Below are positions 1 through 7,487 of a stretch of 36,283 nucleotides of DNA, piece by piece. This DNA comes from DATCVA01 sp036567205 (GTDB lineage Bacteria; Pseudomonadota; Gammaproteobacteria; Burkholderiales; Burkholderiaceae_B). The notes beneath the pieces were generated by a model. That model saw only the letters and a program-made list of their open reading frames with translations, did no database searches and was not told the DNA's origin. Every line of letters starts with the position of its first letter. The first letter of the stretch is position 1. The stretch is from NCBI GenBank assembly GCA_036567205.1, contig DATCVA010000332.1, positions 1 through 36,283 on the forward strand, written 5' to 3'. The translations under genes were made by a program, and so were the position numbers.

Positions 1-241
1 TTTGTGCGAGCACTTTGAATAACTTGTTTGCGACCCCTCGTGAGAAGGGTTGCGCACGCATTCGAAGCGCCCACACTTATCGGTTGTTAAATTGTTAAAG
101 AGCGGTGTTGCCTGAAAACCCCGCGGCGCTTGCGCCCCGCCGACTTTTTCAATAATTCGGTACTGCCGTACTGCTTGCTGCCCCTGCTGCCAAACCCAGC
201 GCCTCGCACCGCAGTGCGTGTCGCTGTGTCAGCAGCAGAGA
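1..241 (-). other. Leader of an rRNA operon (5' external spacer, boxA), 16S gene off the left edge
   Basis: Read on the minus strand, this is the untranslated leader that follows the promoter at 248-276. It contains a perfect-looking boxA, GCTCTTTAACA, at 103-93, followed by an AT-rich stretch and a conserved-looking rrn leader. BoxA recruits the Nus antitermination complex to rRNA transcripts. The 16S coding sequence is not visible and should begin a short distance beyond base 1. A boxA also occurs in 16S-23S spacers, but the strong promoters just upstream argue for the operon start. Confidence 0.72.
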
Positions 242-247
242 AACGAG

Positions 248-276
248 ATTATGAAGCAGTTTTTACGCCGTGTCAA
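248..276 (-). promoter_or_regulatory. Promoter-proximal rrn promoter (P2-like)
   Basis: On the minus strand a consensus -35 TTGACA (276-271) is separated by exactly 17 bases from CATAAT (253-248), one mismatch from the -10 consensus. Transcription should start near 241 and read through the boxA leader. No coding frame of known type intervenes, which fits an rRNA promoter. Confidence 0.75.
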
Positions 277-467
277 GCGAGGGAGTTTTGCGTGAAACCC
301 GAAGGCTTACTACCACCACCCGCCCTGACTGCATTGCCTGCCGCATGACCGGGGCTTGCAAACTGCCAACCCCCTTCTGCGCCTTTTCTAGCACCGCGCC
401 GGCTCTTCTACAAGAAGCCCGCTGCAAATCCGGGTAAACCCTGATCTGTGTGCCGCGAAAGAACGTA

Positions 468-496
468 ACTATAGCAAGCCTTTTCCCCGCGTGCAA
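468..496 (-). promoter_or_regulatory. Upstream rrn promoter (P1-like)
   Basis: The minus strand shows TTGCAC (496-491), a 17-base spacer and TATAGT (473-468), about 220 bases upstream of the second promoter. Tandem promoters are usual for rRNA operons. No tRNA or protein gene of recognisable type lies between the two, so it most likely feeds the same operon. Confidence 0.55.
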
Positions 497-605
497 GCCG
501 GATCGGGCCCTAAACGCCCCCAACCCGGGCCCATTTACCGCTGAAACGACCTAAGCCCCTGAAACGTAACAAAAAAGAATTTTGAAAGTATTTTGCAAAA
601 AACGA

Positions 606-968
606 CTACTTGTCATCCTCTTCGGCTAGAAAGCCCCCAACCCCATCCCGCAAGGTACTGAAAAAGCCGCGCAATAGACGATTAAGCTCAGGCCACTTGT
701 CAACGAACTCTTCCAACGATATATGCCATCTATACTCGCCTATCGATACACCCAAGCGGTATAGATCTCGCTACCCCGCCTGCCATACTCTTTTTTGCAG
801 CGCAAAACTGGAGCGCATAAGCCCCGGTCATGCAAATGCCCGCCGGCTAATTCGGCTACGTTATGTTTCACCAATGCGTACCTCACATACCCAAAGAGCC
901 GCACTATTCGCTATACCAACAGTACATTCGGCAAATGGTTGCTGTAATTGGTCAAGACCGTTATTCAT
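606..968 (-). pseudogene. Possible decayed protein gene, three overlapping minus-strand frames
   Basis: Three minus-strand reading frames follow each other with overlaps: 968-861 (ATG start, 35 residues), 910-740 (56 codons) and 770-606 (54 codons, ending TAG). The translations look like real protein. The last includes EEFVDKWPELNRLLRGFF and ends in an acidic GGFLAEEDDK tail. The middle one includes AELAGGHLHDRGLCAPVL. Two frameshifts would join them into one product of roughly 110-120 residues. I recognise no family and see no Shine-Dalgarno before the ATG. The stretch lies directly upstream of the rrn promoters in the same orientation. Chance open frames are possible. Confidence 0.33.
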
Positions 969-1382
969 GCTGCATGATGATTAGATTATGCAAAATGACA
1001 CTTCAAGTAACCCAATCAATTCAGACCTACTGGAAATCATTAACGATCACGTGGGCCACGAGGGTCACAATTACCGACTGAACACTGGCACACCTAGATT
1101 GGCGATGCAACAATGGCCGACACCGCCTCGCTCTAGATCACGCCTACAACACACATCGCTTCATATTGACTGCTGACTCTCTACGCCAATCCAACGAAAA
1201 TTTACAGAAAAGCGAGAGAAACGACGATCGATCGTAACCAACTGCACAATCTGAACACGTAATGCCATTCAATTTGAAGCAGTCACGATGTGACCGAAAT
1301 CGTCGGTCATGCTCACCGAAATACACTCCGTCAAGTGCTACAGGTCGAACTCACAGACATCACATGAGAAACTGAAAGATTC
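969..1382. other. Non-coding stretch, no recognisable gene
   Basis: I see no convincing gene here; the short open frames have no family resemblance and poor starts. A small dyad, TGACCGA-N5-TCGGTCA, lies at 1291-1309 beyond the 3' end of the Bug receptor gene. It lacks a T-run on either side, so its role as a terminator is doubtful. The stretch looks more AT-rich than the housekeeping genes further right. Confidence 0.4.
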
Positions 1383-2369
1383 TTAATCGATGCCTGCATT
1401 AGTGGCTTGGACAATTTCTTTCCACGAAAGAATCTCCTCCTGTAGACGTTTACTGAAATCCGCGGATGACAGCAAATAAATTTCGGAGCCCTGCGAGGCG
1501 AGCTTACGTTTAAATTCGGGATCTTGAAAGACCTTAAATATGTCTTTCTGGATCTTATGTACTAGATCGCTGGGCACCCCCGCCGGCGCTACAATTCCAT
1601 TCCAGTTTTTCATGCTGTAACCCGGCACCCCCGCTTCTGCAACTGTCGGGACGTCAGGCAGCAACGGTGATCTGCTATCTCCCGACACAGCAAGCGCCCT
1701 CAACTGGCCAGCTTGAATATGAGGCAACATAGTCGAAATAGACGTAGCTACAAGAGACACTTCACCACGCAGTAAATCAGTGACACTTGCGCTGTTTGTC
1801 CTATATGGGATGTGACGTAATTTGACCCCACTCATATAGTCAAATTTTTCCACTGCCAAATGTGGGGATCCGCCTTTGCCACTTGACCCATAATTGATTT
1901 GTTCAGGCTTTGACTTGGCTAATGCAATAAATTCTTGTAGTGTTTTAGCTGGTACGCTGGGATGAACACAAAATACGAACTGGTTGAACGACACATGGGC
2001 AATTGGCTGAAAATCTTTAAACGCATCGTATGGCAGATTTTTATAAACAGCTGCATTAATCGCGTGGTTGCTCGCTAACATACCAAGCGTATAGCCGTCC
2101 GGCTTACTTCGTGCGATGGCCTGCGTGCCAACTACACCGCCTGCTCCAGTAAGATTTTCCACCACAACACTATGACCCCACATTTGGCTTAGCTGTTCTG
2201 CCAGCATACGCGCGGTTGCGTCACTCGTTGTCCCCGCACTATACGGGACGATCAATCGAACAGACTTTTCGGGATAACCTTCCGCCCATGCCTGTCCCGA
2301 GACAGTAATAACTGCAGTTGTTAAAAAGAAACCCAGTACGATCTTATAAACTATTCTATATATGGTCAT
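1383..2369 (-). CDS. Tripartite tricarboxylate transporter (Bug family) periplasmic receptor
   Basis: This is a 328-residue secreted solute receptor of the Bug/TctC family, which binds carboxylates in the periplasm for uptake by a TctAB-type membrane pair. The N-terminus is a Sec signal peptide (residues 1 to about 29, cleavage after QAWA). The mature protein opens with the family's YPEKSVRLIVPYSAG and later has the usual PDGYTLGM, NYGSSGKGGSPHL and LRGEVSL segments. The ATG at 2369 has a GGAG 7 bases upstream. It is the last gene of the leftward run acdA, CoA-transferase, racemase-like, Bug, 37 bases after its neighbour. No tctA or tctB is present, so it probably uses a membrane pair encoded elsewhere, as is common for Bug proteins. 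The ligand is unknown; context suggests the acid degraded by the neighbouring enzymes. Confidence 0.9.
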   Translation of the reverse strand: MTIYRIVYKIVLGFFLTTAVITVSGQAWAEGYPEKSVRLIVPYSAGTTSDATARMLAEQLSQMWGHSVVVENLTGAGGVVGTQAIARSKPDGYTLGMLASNHAINAAVYKNLPYDAFKDFQPIAHVSFNQFVFCVHPSVPAKTLQEFIALAKSKPEQINYGSSGKGGSPHLAVEKFDYMSGVKLRHIPYRTNSASVTDLLRGEVSLVATSISTMLPHIQAGQLRALAVSGDSRSPLLPDVPTVAEAGVPGYSMKNWNGIVAPAGVPSDLVHKIQKDIFKVFQDPEFKRKLASQGSEIYLLSSADFSKRLQEEILSWKEIVQATNAGID

Positions 2370-2406
2370 TATTTGTCTCCGGTCTTGGTTAATATCAACT
2401 GCTAGG

Positions 2407-3600
2407 TCACATAATTACCTTCTGATCTTTTAAAGATTGAATTTCCTCTTTGCTGAATCCCAACTCGCTTAGAATCTGACTTGAGTGTTCGCCAGGTATG
2501 GGGCTTGGCTTATATACATGTGTATGAGCCGAGCTTAACGGCAGCGCAGACTCAAACTGCTGCACTTTTCCAAAGCGTTCATGTGTAGCTTCAGTGATCA
2601 TTCCACGATGAATAACTTGCGGATCAACCAGCATCTCTTTAATGTTATTTACCTTTCCCACACAAACATCTAGCGAAGCAAAGTAGCAATCCCAATCGTC
2701 CAGGTCGCGCATACGGATCATTGCTTCCACTTCTTTCCGTGCATGCGTTTCTTCTAAATTTGCGGTTCGCTGATAATGCTCGAGACGGCGTGCATGACGT
2801 GAAAGGTCTGGTCGTCCAATTGCCTGGCAGAAATTTTCCCAAAAAACCGGTTCGGAACAAGCGACTGTCAATAGTCGATTGTCACGTGTTTGATAAATTG
2901 CGTAGTATGGATATGTGCCAGAGAAAACACCCTCCCCCCTTTGCGGGCTCTCATCTCGCGTGAAGACACCTCGAAGATTTGGAGTCGCAGCCAAAAGGGC
3001 AATAGTGCTGTCTAAATATGCAATATCCAAATACCTCCCTTTGCCTGTGCGCTCACGCGCAAATAAGGCAAAAGCAATGGCCAGTGCGCCATGCATACTG
3101 GCTCCACCATAGTCCGCAACCATATTTAAGGGGATAGATGGCTTGCACCCAACCTCTCCAATAAGGCTCAGTGCCCCCGACAGTGCTAGAAAGTTAAGAT
3201 CGTGGGCTGGACGATCACTATATGGGCCTGTCTGGCCAAACCCCGACAGGGAACAATAAATAATGTTCGGATTAAGCTGTTTTATCTTGTCGTAACTTGC
3301 ACCTAATCGGGCCATGACTCCCGGACGGAACCCCTCTATAAGTACATCAGCCTTGGACGCTAACATTTGAAAGATTTCTTGGCCTTTCAGTGTCTTCAAG
3401 TCCAACTCGATGGAGCGCTTATTGCGATTGGTATGTGCATAAACAGCACTCCGTTGCTCTTGCTGTGACAACGGCTCTCCACGACGAGGTGTTTCTATTT
3501 TTAAAACATCTGCACCCAGGTCCGCCAACATCATGCCCGGCAACTCCGCTGGCGGAACACGCCCGAGCTCCAATACACGAATACCGTCTAAGACTCTCAT
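2407..3600 (-). CDS. CaiB/BaiF-fold protein resembling alpha-methylacyl-CoA racemase
   Basis: This 397-residue protein has the family III CoA-transferase fold, but its details point to alpha-methylacyl-CoA racemase (AMACR/MCR). It has His133 in PAHDLNF, Asp163 in NMVADYGG and Glu250 in ACSEPVFW. Mycobacterial MCR uses His126, Asp156 and Glu241; the His-Asp spacing is 30 in both. AMACR-like segments surround them (FRPGVMARLG, LSGFGQTGPYS, FLALSGALS). Such enzymes interconvert 2R- and 2S-methylacyl-CoAs through an enolate, so that a 2S-specific acyl-CoA dehydrogenase can act. The ATG at 3600 follows the SD-like GGGGTAGG, 12 bases after the upstream transferase ends. The N-terminus (LGRVPPAELPG) is slightly unusual. 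The alternative is an ordinary CoA-transferase, because Asp163 is also the transferase nucleophile position. Confidence 0.82.
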   Translation of the reverse strand: MRVLDGIRVLELGRVPPAELPGMMLADLGADVLKIETPRRGEPLSQQEQRSAVYAHTNRNKRSIELDLKTLKGQEIFQMLASKADVLIEGFRPGVMARLGASYDKIKQLNPNIIYCSLSGFGQTGPYSDRPAHDLNFLALSGALSLIGEVGCKPSIPLNMVADYGGASMHGALAIAFALFARERTGKGRYLDIAYLDSTIALLAATPNLRGVFTRDESPQRGEGVFSGTYPYYAIYQTRDNRLLTVACSEPVFWENFCQAIGRPDLSRHARRLEHYQRTANLEETHARKEVEAMIRMRDLDDWDCYFASLDVCVGKVNNIKEMLVDPQVIHRGMITEATHERFGKVQQFESALPLSSAHTHVYKPSPIPGEHSSQILSELGFSKEEIQSLKDQKVIM

Positions 3601-3612
3601 TACCTACCCCTC

Positions 3613-4839
3613 TTAGACAGAGACAAGCTCGCGGGTTATCACATTTAAGGAAACAAGGACAGCTATTTGCTCGTCATCAAAACCGTTTTCACGTAAAACC
3701 TCAACGGTATCGGCTCCTAGTCGCGGAGGCACCTGGGCTGTGGGTTGCCAATCATTGAAACGCACGGGATTCGCTGGAAAAACCAAGGTACCCATCTGAG
3801 GATCGTGAACCTTCTGAAAATGACCAACAGACATCAAATGAGGATCATTCTGCAAGTCTTCCAGCCGATTCATAGGAGCGGCCGGAATGTCCAGGTCTTG
3901 GCATAACCGGAGCCAATCGTTGGTCGTGCGCGTTCTGACATGTTCGCTAAGTCGCTGATACAACGCATCAATATTCTTAGTGCGTAGAGAGAGACTCGCG
4001 AAACGAGGATCTTTCAAAGCTTCGCTGTCATTGACAGCAGAAAGAAAAGTGTGCCAATGCTCGTCGCTATAAGGCATGATGCATAAGTAACTGTCGAGTG
4101 TGGCATATGGGCGTCGATAGGGCATTAGCACACGCATATACCCAACTTGATCCTGTGGAGGATCGAACTGGCCGCCATATAGATGCTCTACCAAACCGAA
4201 AGAAACGAGACTTTCGAACATCGGCACTTCGACGACTACACCCTTATTGGTGCGTGCTCGTTCTACCACTGCAGCAAGGATTGCCTGTACACCGATCAGC
4301 GACGCTACTTTGTCAGCTAACACCGTTGGTAGGTAACCCGGGATGCCCGACTGCATTTCCATTAGAGCTGCCATGCCGCATAAGCCTTGGATGATGTCGT
4401 CATAAGCGGGACGGCCAGCATACAGCCCATTCTCAGAGAAACCATGTAGGCCTGCGTAAATCAAGCGAGGATTAAGAGCAGTCAACGTTGTTGGATCTAA
4501 GCCGAGCTTGGCGATTTTTTGAGGCCTCATATTATGCATAAACACATCAGCGGTTCCGATAAGTGCAAGCAAGGTCTCACGTCCCTCACGTTGCTTCAAA
4601 TCAATTGCCACGCTTCGTTTATTTCGATTGACGCTCATAAAAAGCGACGCCATTCCACTTTCAGTTTGAGGCCCGATCCGCCGTGTACTATCACCTTCCA
4701 GCGCTTCGATTTTAATAACCTCTGCTCCGTACTCAGCCAAAAATTGACTGGCATATGGACCGAGCACAACAGTACTTAAGTCAATAATGCGTAAGCCTTG
4801 CAGCGGCCCTATCTTTGTAGCAATATTTTTTTCTGCCAT
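3613..4839 (-). CDS. CaiB/BaiF family (family III) CoA-transferase
   Basis: This 408-residue protein would transfer CoA from a donor such as succinyl-CoA to a carboxylic acid, activating the pathway substrate. It opens with LQGLRIIDLSTVVLGPYASQ and has NRNKRSVAIDLK, the family's strongest block. Asp176 in TVLADKVAS sits at the aspartyl-CoA nucleophile position. Unlike its downstream neighbour it has Tyr rather than His in RPAYDD, so it looks like a true transferase. I chose the ATG at 4839, where the family normally starts; an in-frame ATG at 4905 would add 22 atypical residues and has no Shine-Dalgarno. Only a weak GAAAG precedes 4839. It is the second enzyme of the leftward operon. Acid and donor specificity cannot be read from the sequence. 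Confidence 0.88.
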   Translation of the reverse strand: MAEKNIATKIGPLQGLRIIDLSTVVLGPYASQFLAEYGAEVIKIEALEGDSTRRIGPQTESGMASLFMSVNRNKRSVAIDLKQREGRETLLALIGTADVFMHNMRPQKIAKLGLDPTTLTALNPRLIYAGLHGFSENGLYAGRPAYDDIIQGLCGMAALMEMQSGIPGYLPTVLADKVASLIGVQAILAAVVERARTNKGVVVEVPMFESLVSFGLVEHLYGGQFDPPQDQVGYMRVLMPYRRPYATLDSYLCIMPYSDEHWHTFLSAVNDSEALKDPRFASLSLRTKNIDALYQRLSEHVRTRTTNDWLRLCQDLDIPAAPMNRLEDLQNDPHLMSVGHFQKVHDPQMGTLVFPANPVRFNDWQPTAQVPPRLGADTVEVLRENGFDDEQIAVLVSLNVITRELVSV

Positions 4840-4954
4840 ATAACTTTCGCGCTCGTTGTTTTTTACATAATCAGCTCTGAACAATCGCTCTAGCCGCGCA
4901 CTCATGCGAATGGATGAGATTGCTCACTGCTGACTATGTTGGTTTCTTGCAGTT

Positions 4955-5035
4955 CTAGTCTTGTAGCTGCACGTTAGCCGGGACGGCCGGAAAGGCGGTT
5001 GCTAAAACAGAGAGTATTAAAAGAATACGCATCAT
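4955..5035 (-). CDS. 26-residue secretory-leader ORF, possible remnant of a receptor gene
   Basis: Between acdA and the CoA-transferase a small minus-strand frame starts ATGATG behind a good AAGGAG. It encodes MMRILLILSVLATAFPAVPA followed by six residues and TAG. That is a short basic start, a hydrophobic core and an A-x-A-like end, in other words a signal peptide with almost no mature part. It may be the remnant of a lost periplasmic receptor or a short leader peptide. It is in line with the operon, 46 bases after the acdA stop. Translation is plausible from the ribosome site; function is unknown. Confidence 0.45.
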   Translation of the reverse strand: MMRILLILSVLATAFPAVPANVQLQD

Positions 5036-5081
5036 GACTCCTTCCTGATATTAGGTAAGTTTGTCGACTGAAATAAAAGGA

Positions 5082-6233
5082 CTACAGCATTGCTTCTTTC
5101 AGTAGCTCACGCGCGATAATAAGTTGCATAATCTGGCTCGTTCCTTCATAAATTCGCAGCAGGCGGACATCTCGGTAAAGCCGTTCGATTGGGTACTCTT
5201 TGATGTAGCCACTTCCGCCATGTATTTGTAGTACGCGGTCGGCGATTCGTCCCGCCGCTTCCGTGGCAAAGTATTTGCAACAGGCCGAATCAATGGTGGT
5301 CGTGTTGCCGTTGTCCTTTTCCTTTGCTGCTTTCTCTACCATTGCGCGTGCCGCAAAAGCATCGGTTCTGCTATCGGCGAGCATGGCCTGGATAAGTTGA
5401 AACTGGGCAATTGGCTTGCCGAACTGTTTGCGTTCAGAGGCGTAACGTACCCCTTCATCAATGAGCCGTTCACACATACCTGTAGCCACAGCAGCCATGT
5501 GTAAACGAGCGTGGTCGAGCGATTTCATTGCGTTCTTAAAACCGCTGCCTTCCGTTCCCAATAATGCGTGTGCGGGTACGCGACAGTCCTCAAAAATTAC
5601 ATCAGACTCATGTGAGCCGCGAAAGCCCATCTTTTCATAAGGCGTTGTCACCGTTATGCCAGGTGTTCCGCGCTCTACTAAAAATGCCGAAATACCACTT
5701 GAGCCTGCTTCTTTTGGTGCTGTTCGGGCAAAGACTGTAAATAAGCCCGCGTGAACTGCGTTCGTAATGAAGCGCTTCGTTCCATTAATAACGTAAGAGT
5801 CACCGTCACGAACTGCTTTGGTGGACATGGAGGCCACATCCGAACCCGAATCAGGCTCGGTAAGGCAAAATGAAGCCATTAACTCACCGGTCGCTATGCG
5901 TGGCAAATAATTCTCTTGCTGTTCTTTGGTGCCGAAATTAATGATTCCCAGCGTGCCTACGCCGTTCGTCGTTCCAAAATAAGACCGGAATACAGGGGAT
6001 GCATAGGCGACTTCAAAAACAACGCGCGCTTCTTCATACATGCTTAGTCCCAGGCCTCCGTATTCTTCGGGTACGGTCATGCCGAAGAGTCCGAGCTCCT
6101 TCAGTTGTTTCACAATACCATCAGGTATCCCGCCGGTTTCTTCGACTTCCTTCTCCGCGGGTATCAGCTCTTCGCGGGCAAAGCGCTGCATGGCATTGGC
6201 GAGCATTTCGATCGTTTCATCTCGGTCGGACAT
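5082..6233 (-). CDS. Acyl-CoA dehydrogenase
   Basis: This 383-residue FAD enzyme oxidises an acyl-CoA to the 2,3-enoyl-CoA and passes electrons to ETF. Its full-length layout matches short/branched-chain members: a helical N-domain with GLFGMTVPEEYGGLG, a middle beta-domain with FCLTEPDSGSDV and FITNA, and a C-domain with the ASERKQFGKPIAQFQ and LQIHGGSGY blocks. The catalytic base is probably Glu363 in RIYEGTSQI. The ATG at 6233 has an AGGA about 9 bases upstream. It is the first gene of the leftward catabolic operon and is divergent from a LysR gene. Context (CoA-transferase, racemase-like protein) suggests a 2-methyl-branched or substituted acyl-CoA. The exact substrate, for example a methylsuccinyl or isoprenoid acyl-CoA, cannot be decided. 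Confidence 0.93.
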   Translation of the reverse strand: MSDRDETIEMLANAMQRFAREELIPAEKEVEETGGIPDGIVKQLKELGLFGMTVPEEYGGLGLSMYEEARVVFEVAYASPVFRSYFGTTNGVGTLGIINFGTKEQQENYLPRIATGELMASFCLTEPDSGSDVASMSTKAVRDGDSYVINGTKRFITNAVHAGLFTVFARTAPKEAGSSGISAFLVERGTPGITVTTPYEKMGFRGSHESDVIFEDCRVPAHALLGTEGSGFKNAMKSLDHARLHMAAVATGMCERLIDEGVRYASERKQFGKPIAQFQLIQAMLADSRTDAFAARAMVEKAAKEKDNGNTTTIDSACCKYFATEAAGRIADRVLQIHGGSGYIKEYPIERLYRDVRLLRIYEGTSQIMQLIIARELLKEAML

Positions 6234-6272
6234 TCTAGAAATTCCTCTGGCGATACGTTGGTAGGGAAGTCA

Positions 6273-6301
6273 AATATAGACAGGCAGCTGATACTTGTCT
6301 A
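6273..6301 (-). promoter_or_regulatory. Promoter of the acyl-CoA dehydrogenase operon
   Basis: The minus strand has TAGACA (6301-6296), a 17-base spacer and TATATT (6278-6273), each one mismatch from consensus. The predicted start near 6266 leaves a 33-base leader before the ATG at 6233. A LysR-type dyad overlaps the -35, as expected of an activated promoter. Confidence 0.6.
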
Positions 6302-6339
6302 ATATTTAGTTTTTAATCTCTGATACCAAATCGATATCA
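6291..6339. promoter_or_regulatory. Paired LysR-type operators in the divergent intergenic region
   Basis: A perfect dyad TGATA-N9-TATCA lies at 6321-6339 and contains the T-N11-A signature. A weaker ATA-N9-TAT dyad lies at 6291-6305. Their centres (6330 and 6298) are 32 bases apart, about three helical turns. Relative to the predicted acdA start near 6266 they fall at -64 and -32, the classical recognition and activation sites of LysR regulators. The strong dyad also abuts the lysR start codon, so autorepression is expected. Confidence 0.6.
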
Positions 6340-6341
6340 CA

Positions 6342-7238
6342 ATGGATTTACGCCAGATTCGCCATTTTTTAGCAGTGGCAGAGCAATTGAGCTTTCGTAA
6401 GGCGGCTGAGTCCTTACATACCGCGCAGCCTCCGTTGTCTGTCTCGATACGTCGGTTAGAGGAGGAACTTGGCGCAGCTCTATTCGTCAGAAATCGCCGG
6501 GGGGTCAAGCTCAGCGATGTGGGCCAAGCCGTTCTGAACGATGCACGTAATGTGATGTTTCATGTAGAGCAACTACGCAGATCGGCCATTATTGCCGTTA
6601 ATGGCCTTAGTGGTACGTTGCGAGTAGGGTTCATTGGCTCCGCGACTTACACGCTTCTGCCGCGTCTGCTTCCTGTATTTGCGAGGCAGTATCCGAACAT
6701 TACGCTGGAGTTGCACGAGTCGACGACAATCACTATTTTGGCCGACATCGAGGCCGGCAAGCTTGATCTGGGGCTTATCCGCTATCCCGTTTTGGCCGAT
6801 ACCGACGCCACTCTGGTTCCGGTTGAGTGGGATACGCTGGTGCTGGCATTGCCACCAGATAGCCCTTTATGTAAGCGTAAGCGACTGACATTATCAGATC
6901 TTTCCGAGCAACCGTTCATTCTTTACTCATCTACTTTCGCCGTTAATTTGCGCTCGCAAGTGATGCTGGCCTGCCAGGCGGCAGGCTTTGTTCCAAAGGT
7001 AGTGCAAGAGGCGGTTCAAATTCAAACCATTATTAGCCTAGTGGAAAGTGGCCTTGGTGTGGCGCTGGTGCCGTCTATCAGTCAAAACAAGACAGGAAAG
7101 GTAGTATTTCGCCACTTGGCAGATTCTGACTCCCATCTTTCAATCGCGACTGCAGTGGCATGGCGAGCATCGAACGAGTCTGCTACAACCAAGCGATTCC
7201 GAGACATTTTATTTAATCTATCGCCCACGAAGATGTAG
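6342..7238 (+). CDS. LysR-family transcriptional regulator
   Basis: This 298-residue regulator has an N-terminal winged helix (MDLRQIRHFLAVAEQLSFRK, then AAESLHTAQPPLSVSIRRLEEELG) and a two-lobed effector domain from about residue 90, opening with LRVGFIGSATYTLLPRLL. It resembles the CbbR/BenM-like regulators of catabolic operons. It is transcribed away from the acyl-CoA dehydrogenase gene with 108 bases between them, which include the LysR-type dyads described separately. It should therefore control that operon in response to the substrate or its CoA ester. The ATG at 6342 begins the domain exactly where the family does but lacks a visible Shine-Dalgarno, so the message may be weakly translated or leaderless. 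Confidence 0.92.
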   Translation: MDLRQIRHFLAVAEQLSFRKAAESLHTAQPPLSVSIRRLEEELGAALFVRNRRGVKLSDVGQAVLNDARNVMFHVEQLRRSAIIAVNGLSGTLRVGFIGSATYTLLPRLLPVFARQYPNITLELHESTTITILADIEAGKLDLGLIRYPVLADTDATLVPVEWDTLVLALPPDSPLCKRKRLTLSDLSEQPFILYSSTFAVNLRSQVMLACQAAGFVPKVVQEAVQIQTIISLVESGLGVALVPSISQNKTGKVVFRHLADSDSHLSIATAVAWRASNESATTKRFRDILFNLSPTKM

Positions 7239-7268
7239 CAATTTCAAGATGCAAGACACGAATCCACC

Positions 7269-7487
7269 CTATTTATTTTCGGGGCGAATTACCAAAAAGT
7301 TGCTTAATATCGGCATTACTAGTTCATGTAGGCGCTTAAGGAAAGATATAAACATGGGCTGGTTTATCTGACCGCTAGCCTCATTCATTTTTAGCAGTTT
7401 TTCTAACCCCAATTTCCTTGAGTTACGGAACTCAATAAGATAAGGTACTTCAACTCTAATTTCATCGAAATAAAGAAGCAGGCATCT
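7269..7487 (-). pseudogene. Open minus-strand frame, possible truncated gene remnant
   Basis: The intergenic stretch before rng has an uninterrupted minus-strand frame ending TAG at 7271-7269. It runs open into the rng start region. The translation looks protein-like (EVPYLIEFRNSRKLGLEKLL, then FISFLKRLHELVMPIL). The only in-frame ATG nearby (7388) would give 39 residues and has no Shine-Dalgarno. No family is recognised. It may be the tail of a gene cut off by rearrangement at the module border, or chance in an AT-rich stretch that must also hold the rng promoter. Confidence 0.25.

Noticed and set aside
263..523. 86-residue minus-strand open frame
   Set aside because: It lies across the two rrn promoters, has no Shine-Dalgarno and an arginine-rich sequence of no family.
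300..600. tRNA gene near the upstream rrn promoter
   Set aside because: I found no cloverleaf, T-loop or anticodon arm on either strand.
610..984. 124-residue plus-strand open frame
   Set aside because: It lacks a ribosome site. The opposite strand gives much more protein-like sequence over the same bases.
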